This document shows positions 6,455-9,969 of a DNA stretch of 9,969 nt, in pieces. The stretch comes from CAIPSZ01 sp038065015 (GTDB lineage: Bacteria; Patescibacteriota; Patescibacteriia; PEXW01), in contig JBBTRU010000034.1 in NCBI GenBank assembly GCA_038065015.1, positions 1 to 9,969 of the forward strand. The letters are read 5' to 3'. Within the stretch, counting starts at the first letter, position 1; every line of letters begins with the position of its first letter. The notes beneath the pieces were generated by a model. The model was not told the origin of the DNA and did not search any database. It saw nothing but the letters and a program-made list of their open reading frames with translations. Made by a program: the position numbers and the translations under genes.

Positions 6455-7200
6455 AACCCATCGTCATTGGCAACTGGAAAATGAACATGAATAGCAAAGA
6501 GGCTAAGGTGTTCATCGACACGTTGCTGCAAGACCCCAATATTCTCACTTCGGCCAGCGTTACTATTTGCCCGGCCGCGCCGGTGATCCCGGCTGTGGCC
6601 GAGGCCTTGCGCGGCACGCCCATTCGGTGGGGCGGCCAGAACGCCCACTGGGAAGAGCGCGGGGCATTCACCGGCGAAGCCTCCATGGATATGCTTGCCG
6701 ACCTCGGTTGCAGTGTAGTGCTGTGCGGCCACTCGGAGCGGCGTCAGCACTTCCACGAAACCGACCAGGACATAGGCCGTAAGGTGCAGCAGGCCTTGGC
6801 GCATGGCATAACCCCCGTGCTCTGCGTGGGCGAAACCTATGAGCAGCGCCACCTGCAGCAGCACGAAGTGGTCGTGCTGGAACAAGTGCGCCATGGCGTC
6901 GAGTTGCTTTCGGCATTCCCCTCGCTCTCGCTCATCATTGCCTACGAACCCGTGTGGGCCATTGGGACGGGCCAAACTATTGAACCAAGCGATGCTTTTA
7001 ACATGGCCCGCATTATTCGCAGTACCTTGCGCGAAGTGCTTCCAACCGGCGCGGATAGCATTCCGGTGCTGTACGGCGGCAGCACTACGCCCATGAATGT
7101 TGCCTCGTTCGTGGATAGCGATACGATAGCCGGGGTGCTCGTCGGCGGCTCCAGCCTCAACCCCGTCACTTTCCAGCAGCTTATTACCCAACTCATTTAA
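6451..7200 (+). CDS. tpiA: triosephosphate isomerase
   Basis: Interconverts dihydroxyacetone phosphate and glyceraldehyde 3-phosphate in the cytoplasm. The 249-residue (beta/alpha)8 barrel has all expected residues: NWKMN with Lys10, CGHSERR with electrophile His94, AYEPVWAIGTG with catalytic base Glu166 followed by the flexible loop 6, and YGGS (208-211) plus LVGGSSL for phosphate binding. The true start is 6451 because the conserved MKPIVIGNWKMN begins there, preceded by ATCCCT; an in-frame ATG at 6394 lies inside the carboxypeptidase gene. The start overlaps that gene's stop as ATGA, so the two are probably translationally coupled. fba follows after 5 nt. Confidence 0.96.
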   Translation: MKPIVIGNWKMNMNSKEAKVFIDTLLQDPNILTSASVTICPAAPVIPAVAEALRGTPIRWGGQNAHWEERGAFTGEASMDMLADLGCSVVLCGHSERRQHFHETDQDIGRKVQQALAHGITPVLCVGETYEQRHLQQHEVVVLEQVRHGVELLSAFPSLSLIIAYEPVWAIGTGQTIEPSDAFNMARIIRSTLREVLPTGADSIPVLYGGSTTPMNVASFVDSDTIAGVLVGGSSLNPVTFQQLITQLI

Positions 7201-7205
7201 CCCCT

Positions 7206-8084
7206 ATGCTCACGCACATTAAAGAGCTCATTCACGATGCCATTGCCCACGATTACGCCGTGGGTGCGTTCAACGTGGAGAACGTCGAAACCACCTTGAG
7301 CGTTGTGCGCGCGGCCGTGCAAGAGCGGTCGCCCGTTATTTTGCAGGTGTCCGAGAATACCATTGGCTACGCTGGCCTCAAAGTTATTACTAGCATTGTG
7401 GAGCACGTGGCGCGGGACGAAGCCGGCAATATTCCCGTTGCCCTCCACCTCGACCATGGCAAGTCGTTCCGGTCCGTGGCTGCTTGCGTGCAAGCCGGTT
7501 TTTCTTCCATCATGATTGACGCTTCGGACATGCCAATCCAAGAGAATGTCATTCTCACCAAGCAGGCTGTGGACTACGCGCACCGCAAAGAAGTGTGGGT
7601 GCAGGGCGAGCTGGGCGTGGTGAAAGGGCTGGAAGAGGCCATGACCCTGGCCGAGCGCGAGCCGTTTATGACCAAGCCCGAAGAAGCCAAGAAGTTCGTA
7701 GCCGACACGGGCGTGGACACGCTGGCGGTTGCGGTTGGGAATGTCCATGGCGTTATAAAGCTGCGGAAGGGGGCCGTACACAATTTGGATATTGCCCGCT
7801 TGGATGACATTCGGAAAGTTTTGCCGCATACCCCGCTCGTGCTGCACGGTGCTTCGGGCGTGAGCGCGGCTTCGCTCAAAGAAGCTATCCAGCACGGCAT
7901 CCGTGTGGTCAACATGAATACCGAACTTAAACTGGCTTTCGTGGATACGTTGCGCCAGACGTTGAAAAGCGATCCTGACGTTTTCGATCCTCGCCTGCTT
8001 TTCAAACCCAGCATGCTGGCCATCCAAGCACTGGTGGCAAGCAAATTTCGCGCGCTCGGCAGCACCGGCAAGGCCAACATTTAA
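7206..8084 (+). CDS. fba: class II fructose-1,6-bisphosphate aldolase (zinc-dependent)
   Basis: Cleaves fructose 1,6-bisphosphate to the two triose phosphates, or runs in reverse in gluconeogenesis. The 292 residues carry the class II pattern: GAFNVEN (20-26), HLDHG with catalytic Asp83 and zinc ligand His84, QGELG (133-137), a second zinc-ligand His181 in the NVHG loop (usually VHGxYK, here VHGVIK), and a third His214 in LHGASG. Length fits the short GatY/KbaY/FbaA-like group, so tagatose-bisphosphate aldolase specificity is an alternative. Neighbours tpiA and gap make the glycolytic assignment the better one. The ATG comes 5 nt after tpiA within AACCCCT, with no Shine-Dalgarno site. Confidence 0.93.
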   Translation: MLTHIKELIHDAIAHDYAVGAFNVENVETTLSVVRAAVQERSPVILQVSENTIGYAGLKVITSIVEHVARDEAGNIPVALHLDHGKSFRSVAACVQAGFSSIMIDASDMPIQENVILTKQAVDYAHRKEVWVQGELGVVKGLEEAMTLAEREPFMTKPEEAKKFVADTGVDTLAVAVGNVHGVIKLRKGAVHNLDIARLDDIRKVLPHTPLVLHGASGVSAASLKEAIQHGIRVVNMNTELKLAFVDTLRQTLKSDPDVFDPRLLFKPSMLAIQALVASKFRALGSTGKANI

Positions 8085-8110
8085 TTCACCCTTTTTACCC
8101 TACCCCTCGT

Positions 8111-9100
8111 ATGCCCACTCGCGTTGCAATAAATGGTTTCGGTCGCATTGGCCGCATGGCTGTGCGAGCCGGCTGGAAGAACTCAAAGTTGCAGTTTGTT
8201 GCCGTCAATGATTTGAGTGATACCCCGACGAACGCGCACCTCTTGAAGTACGATACGGTGCACGGCAAGTTCGATGGTGACGTCCGGGTAAAAGGCGAGT
8301 CGATTTTGGTGGGTAAGCACACCATGCAGGTTTTTGCCGAAAAAGACCCGACCAAGCTCCCCTGGGCAAAATTGAAAGTTGACGTGGTCTTGGAATGCAC
8401 CGGCCGATTTACCAAACGGGAAGAGGCCGCGTTGCATATAAAAGCCGGTGCAAAAAAGGTCATTATTTCCGCGCCGGCAGCGGATGTTGATGCGACAATT
8501 GTATTGGGTGTGAATGATGTAGTCCTCAAGAGTAAACCGCAAATAGTTTCTAATGCTTCTTGTACGACCAATTCCCTGTCGCCTGTGGCCATGGTCATGG
8601 AGCAGACTTTTGGCATCGAACGAGGCATGATGAATACCATCCATTCGTATACCAATGACCAACGAATTTTGGACTTGCCGCACAAAGATTTGCGTCGTGC
8701 CCGTGCCGCTGCTTTGAACATTATTCCCACTACAACGGGCGCAACCAAAGCCGTTGCAAAAACCCTGCCAAGTTTAGAGAACAAAATGGAAGGGGTGAGC
8801 ATTCGCGTGCCTACACCCTGCGGGTCACTCACCGACTTTGTTTTTGTTGCCAAGCGTGCGCCAAAAGATGCTGCGGAAGTGAATATGGCCTTAAAAAAAG
8901 CTGCCGAGACAAAACTGAAGAACATTATGGAGTTCTCCATGGAGCCGCTGGTGTCGTCAGATATCGTGGACAACCCTCACTCCGCCATTGTTGATGGCTT
9001 ATCGACCCAGGTAAATGGAAACTTAGTACGGGTCATGAACTGGTACGATAACGAATGGGGTTATAGCTGCCGGTTGGTGGAGTTGGCGGCGAAGTTGTAG
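8111..9100 (+). CDS. gap: glyceraldehyde-3-phosphate dehydrogenase, type I
   Basis: Oxidises and phosphorylates glyceraldehyde 3-phosphate to 1,3-bisphosphoglycerate in the cytoplasm. The 329 residues have an N-terminal Rossmann fold (RVAINGFGRIGR, 4-15) with Asp34 after the second strand, typical of NAD use. The active site is NASCTTNS with catalytic Cys151, and His178 lies in TIHSYTNDQ. The phosphate-binding region is RRARAAALNIIPTTTGATKAV, and the conserved end is NWYDNEWGYS. Length and all key residues are standard. It lies 26 nt after fba; that spacer is pyrimidine-rich and has no Shine-Dalgarno site before the ATG. It closes the tpiA-fba-gap group. No normal intrinsic terminator follows; the next 80 bases instead hold interleaved inverted repeats. 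Confidence 0.96.
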   Translation: MPTRVAINGFGRIGRMAVRAGWKNSKLQFVAVNDLSDTPTNAHLLKYDTVHGKFDGDVRVKGESILVGKHTMQVFAEKDPTKLPWAKLKVDVVLECTGRFTKREEAALHIKAGAKKVIISAPAADVDATIVLGVNDVVLKSKPQIVSNASCTTNSLSPVAMVMEQTFGIERGMMNTIHSYTNDQRILDLPHKDLRRARAAALNIIPTTTGATKAVAKTLPSLENKMEGVSIRVPTPCGSLTDFVFVAKRAPKDAAEVNMALKKAAETKLKNIMEFSMEPLVSSDIVDNPHSAIVDGLSTQVNGNLVRVMNWYDNEWGYSCRLVELAAKL

Positions 9101-9102
9101 AT

Positions 9103-9182
9103 TCGCACCCGTTCGGTTCCTTTCGGGGTCCCCAAACATTTGGCGCGGACCGAACGGAGTGAGGGAGCACGAATGTTTGGGG
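9103..9182. repeat. interleaved inverted repeats (possible pseudoknot) just after gap
   Basis: Two inverted repeats alternate. Arm A CCGTTCGGTTCC (9109-9120) pairs with GGACCGAACGG (9147-9157) with one bulged base. Arm B CCCCAAACATT (9130-9140) pairs perfectly with AATGTTTGGGG (9172-9182). The order A-B-A'-B' means the helices cannot nest but could form an H-type pseudoknot or switch between two hairpins, in RNA of either strand. There is no U-run after either arm. The outer part of arm A (9103-9120) recurs with one mismatch at 9309-9326. It contains no gene. Confidence 0.65.
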
Positions 9183-9260
9183 CAAAGCGAGGCTGCTCGC
9201 TGAGGCCGAAGTGGGATGCGGCAAAGCCGCGTCACACGTAGGTCGACGCGAGCAACGAGC

Positions 9261-9328
9261 TGGTAGCGCCAAGGGGAATCGCCCTGCGGGCCGGGGTGCT
9301 CCGCATGCTCGCACCCGTTCGATTCCCC
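9261..9328 (-). repeat. duplicated tRNA-Glu 3' end within a branched foldable module
   Basis: Positions 9261-9281 repeat 21 bases of the tRNA-Glu gene (9373-9393: the encoded CCA, the 3' acceptor strand and half the T-arm) in the same orientation, 112 bp apart. Read on the minus strand, GGGGAATCG (9328-9320) pairs with CGATTCCCC (9281-9273). It encloses two smaller hairpins, GGGTGC/GCACCC (9316-9311 with 9299-9294) and CCC-GCA-GGG (9290-9282), and is followed by the acceptor-like 3' strand and CCA. The module therefore looks like a T-arm enlarged into a three-way junction. No full tRNA can be drawn from it. Confidence 0.65.
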
Positions 9329-9333
9329 GATGC

Positions 9334-9372
9334 AAAAACGATCGATCGCCACTGCGTGACGCCCGCTCGTTT
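9334..9372 (-). terminator. weak intrinsic terminator candidate after tRNA-Glu
   Basis: On the minus strand directly after the CCA, AAACGA (9372-9367) can pair with UCGUUU (9341-9336). Inside it is a 6-bp hairpin CGUCAC-GCA-GUGGCG (9361-9347, one U-G pair). A run of five U ends at 9334. The unpaired internal loop makes it weaker than the terminator at 9490-9522. Confidence 0.4.
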
Positions 9373-9447
9373 TGGTAGCGCCAAGGGGAATCGAACCCCT
9401 ATTTCTTGGATGAGAACCAAGTGTCCTAACCGGTAGACGATGGCGCC
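9373..9447 (-). tRNA. tRNA-Glu, anticodon CTC, CCA encoded
   Basis: The 75-nt minus-strand gene folds as a complete cloverleaf. The acceptor stem is GGCGCCA with UGGCGCU, discriminator A and a genomically encoded CCA (9375-9373). The D-arm is GUCU...GGAC. The anticodon stem is CUUGG/CCAAG with loop UUCUCAU, giving anticodon CUC (plus-strand 9412-9414) for the Glu codon GAG. The T-arm is AGGGG-UUCGAUU-CCCCU. The first acceptor pair is a G1-U72 wobble rather than G-C. It has its own promoter with a leader of only about four bases, and part of its 3' end is duplicated downstream. Confidence 0.95.
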
Positions 9448-9457
9448 ATGCGGGAGC

Positions 9458-9486
9458 ATGGTAGCGATTTTTTTTCGCTTGGTCAA
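9458..9486 (-). promoter_or_regulatory. promoter of tRNA-Glu
   Basis: On the minus strand, TTGACC (9486-9481) and TACCAT (9463-9458) are separated by 17 bp containing an A8 run. The expected +1 is near 9451, about four bases before the mature tRNA end at 9447. The -35 box begins four bases after the U-tract of the preceding terminator, so the two units are packed tightly. Confidence 0.65.
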
Positions 9487-9489
9487 TGC

Positions 9490-9522
9490 AAAAGAAAACC
9501 CCCGAACTTTTTAGAACGGGGG
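9490..9522 (-). terminator. intrinsic terminator of the 63-codon gene
   Basis: On the minus strand, CCCCCG (9522-9517) pairs with CGGGGG (9504-9499), with a partly paired inner region CU-AAAA-AG, followed at once by UUUUCUUUU (9498-9490). It starts nine bases after the stop codon at 9532. The plus strand lacks a comparable U-run, so the signal is directional. It is the clearest terminator in the window. Confidence 0.85.
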
Positions 9523-9531
9523 TAAAATCCA

Positions 9532-9723
9532 CTAGCCGTAGAGGCCCATCAAACCGTACAACGCGAGTCCTATACCGCCATAGAAAAACATAAGCTCAAT
9601 GAGGAGTCCAATCGGCGCCAGCACATGCCGGCGGCGACGGGCGTGTCGGTGCGGACGTGCCAGGGCAAAGCCCATAAGCACCGCGCCAACCCCCATTGCT
9701 TCTAAACCCGTAGGTAACGTCAT
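9532..9723 (-). CDS. 63-residue two-pass membrane protein, unrecognised
   Basis: The small protein has a hydrophobic segment at about 8-22 (Gly/Ala/Val/Leu), a strongly basic loop RPHRHARRRRH (23-33), and a long second hydrophobic segment at about 35-60 (PIGLLIELMFFYGGIGLALYGLMGL). By the positive-inside rule the Arg/His loop would be cytoplasmic, with both ends outside, a helical-hairpin topology. The start ATG follows GTCT, matching the YCT-ATG context of several plus-strand genes, and has no Shine-Dalgarno site. The intrinsic terminator nine bases after the stop and the promoter with folded leader upstream support a real transcription unit. No family is recognised. The frame could instead be a fortuitous part of a non-coding transcript. 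Confidence 0.6.
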   Translation of the reverse strand: MTLPTGLEAMGVGAVLMGFALARPHRHARRRRHVLAPIGLLIELMFFYGGIGLALYGLMGLYG

Positions 9724-9968
9724 AGACGTGTCTTAACGGTGAAGAGGCGACCCCGAACCACTCGCTGCTGCGTCTTTGACGCAGGCTCGGGTTCAGGGAA
9801 TATGGCCCGAGCGGTCGACGAAAGCGCCAGACCACTCGCGTTGTCAGGTTGGGAAGGTGCGGTATTTTTTGGGAGCCTTACAGTATAGGCAGGTGTGGCA
9901 GGATTGTCAATCCAGTGTACTGGACGGCCACATCGTGTGCAATCCCATGGTGGCTTCGGCGAAGGCGA
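9720..9968 (-). CDS. possible 3' end of a minus-strand gene running off the window (low confidence)
   Basis: The frame ending with TGA at 9722-9720 is open for 83 codons to the window edge, and no start is visible inside the window. Its stop overlaps the start of the 63-codon gene as ATGA, the arrangement also seen at 6451-6454. Near the upstream end it reads WDCTRCGRPVHW, with a C-x2-C pair and a following His that could be half of a zinc knuckle. The rest is Pro/Ala/Ser-rich and low in content. Against it, the same bases hold a near-consensus promoter and two strong RNA hairpins, and a frame of this length can stay open by chance in GC-rich DNA. Both could be true if the promoter is internal. 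No function is proposed. Confidence 0.27.
   Translation of the reverse strand, partial: SPSPKPPWDCTRCGRPVHWIDNPATPAYTVRLPKNTAPSQPDNASGLALSSTARAIFPEPEPASKTQQRVVRGRLFTVKTRL
9751..9838 (-). ncRNA. structured RNA leader or small RNA with two strong hairpins
   Basis: On the minus strand, downstream of the 9882-9910 promoter, hairpin 1 (9838-9808) is CGAGUGGUC-(U)-GGCG-CUUU-CGUC-GACCGCUCG: 13 pairs, including two G-U, with one bulged U. Hairpin 2 (9798-9751) has a 9-bp base CCCUGAACC/GGUUCGGGG, then CGAGC/GCGAG with two G-A mismatches, and an apical CUGCGUC-AAA-GACGCAG. The G-U pairs become mismatches on the opposite strand, so minus is the natural sense. A competing pairing GCTCGGG/CCCGAGC (9785-9791 with 9806-9812) would break both hairpins, as a switch might. 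Hairpin 2 is shared with 4125-4157. No known riboswitch class is recognised. The same bases also lie in an open minus-strand frame. Confidence 0.45.
9882..9910 (-). promoter_or_regulatory. near-consensus sigma70 promoter
   Basis: On the minus strand a perfect -35 TTGACA (9910-9905) and a -10 TATACT (9887-9882, five of six) have 17-bp spacing, the best promoter match in the window. The expected +1 is near 9876. It would transcribe the folded region 9838-9751, the 63-codon gene and its terminator, a transcript of about 385 nt with a leader of about 150 nt. Confidence 0.65.
9911..9924. promoter_or_regulatory. 14-bp palindrome abutting the -35 box, possible operator
   Basis: TCCAGT-GT-ACTGGA is a perfect 6-bp inverted repeat with a 2-bp centre, directly next to the TTGACA box of the minus-strand promoter. 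Such placement suits a dimeric regulator. No known operator consensus is recognised, and only one copy is seen. Confidence 0.35.
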
Positions 9969-9969
9969 G

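Noticed and set aside
6286..7191. 301-codon minus-strand frame opposite tpiA
   Set aside because: It is antisense to a tpiA with every catalytic residue, has no recognisable motifs, and reflects codon bias of the GC-rich sense gene.
9101..9182. Intrinsic terminator for gap
   Set aside because: The inverted repeats lack a following U-run on the plus strand and are interleaved, so a standard terminator is not supported.
9103..9328. Possible CRISPR array
   Set aside because: The repeated units occur only twice, are irregularly spaced (about 206 and 112 bp) and there are no cas genes.
9339..9348. Palindrome CGATCGATCG after the tRNA
   Set aside because: A 10-bp continuous palindrome cannot form a stable RNA hairpin and is simple tandem CGAT; it is counted only as part of the weak terminator.
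9023..9532. 169-codon minus-strand frame spanning the tRNA and the repeats
   Set aside because: It reads through tRNA-Glu, giving the typical spurious peptide GSIPLGATK, and runs into the end of gap. This is translated tRNA and repeat DNA, not a gene.
9798..9850. tRNA-Ser/Tyr-like D-arm on the plus strand (GGCCCGAGCGGTCGACGAAA)
   Set aside because: The resemblance is limited to the D-arm. No acceptor, anticodon or T stem can be paired around it, and the bases are better explained by the minus-strand hairpin.
9950..9969. Possible plus-strand start ATG near the window end
   Set aside because: Only seven codons are visible, with no clear promoter; nothing can be supported.

Overview
The window is one compact bacterial segment. 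Positions 1-9100 carry a co-directional plus-strand gene cluster. The last ~870 bases carry a minus-strand unit with a tRNA gene and an unusual density of hairpins and short repeats. Bacterial-type AspRS, ScpA/ScpB, a serine D,D-carboxypeptidase and classical glycolytic enzymes make it bacterial. Several traits together suggest a genome-reduced lineage such as Candidate Phyla Radiation / Patescibacteria (Parcubacteria-like): an AspRS without its insertion domain, near-absence of Shine-Dalgarno sequences, very short gene spacing, Lys/Arg-rich tails and small unrecognised membrane proteins. That placement is inference; no marker gene settles it.

Layout. At 1-333 is an AT-rich gene for a small two-pass membrane protein. 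At 356-384 is a promoter placed so that the asnS mRNA would start at, or next to, its ATG. asnS (391-1683) is followed by an AT-rich 57-codon membrane-protein gene (1696-1869), aspS lacking the GAD domain (1880-3271), a winged-helix-like small protein (3278-3580) and a YbaK/ProX-type aminoacyl-tRNA deacylase with a basic tail (3592-4194). Next come scpA and scpB (4195-5481), a membrane-anchored D,D-carboxypeptidase (5444-6454), and tpiA, fba and gap (6451-9100), three neighbouring steps of lower glycolysis. Gaps are mostly 0-26 nt and two junctions overlap, so the set may be transcribed as one or a few long operons joining tRNA charging and proofreading, chromosome segregation, cell-wall trimming and carbon metabolism.

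The minus-strand end. A near-consensus promoter (9882-9910) abuts a 14-bp palindrome. It leads into a strongly folded leader (9751-9838), then a 63-codon membrane-protein gene (9532-9723) and an intrinsic terminator (9490-9522). Next are a tRNA promoter (9458-9486), tRNA-Glu(CTC) with encoded CCA (9373-9447) and a weaker terminator candidate. Between that and gap (9101-9333) there is no credible gene. This stretch holds a 21-bp copy of the 3' end of tRNA-Glu built into a foldable module, a second repeat shared by its two ends, and two interleaved inverted repeats that could form a pseudoknot.

The main points for a second look are a hairpin repeat shared by the leader RNA and the C-terminal codons of the deacylase gene; the tRNA-end duplication; the interleaved inverted repeats; and a recurring pyrimidine-rich start context (often YCT before ATG) in place of Shine-Dalgarno sites.
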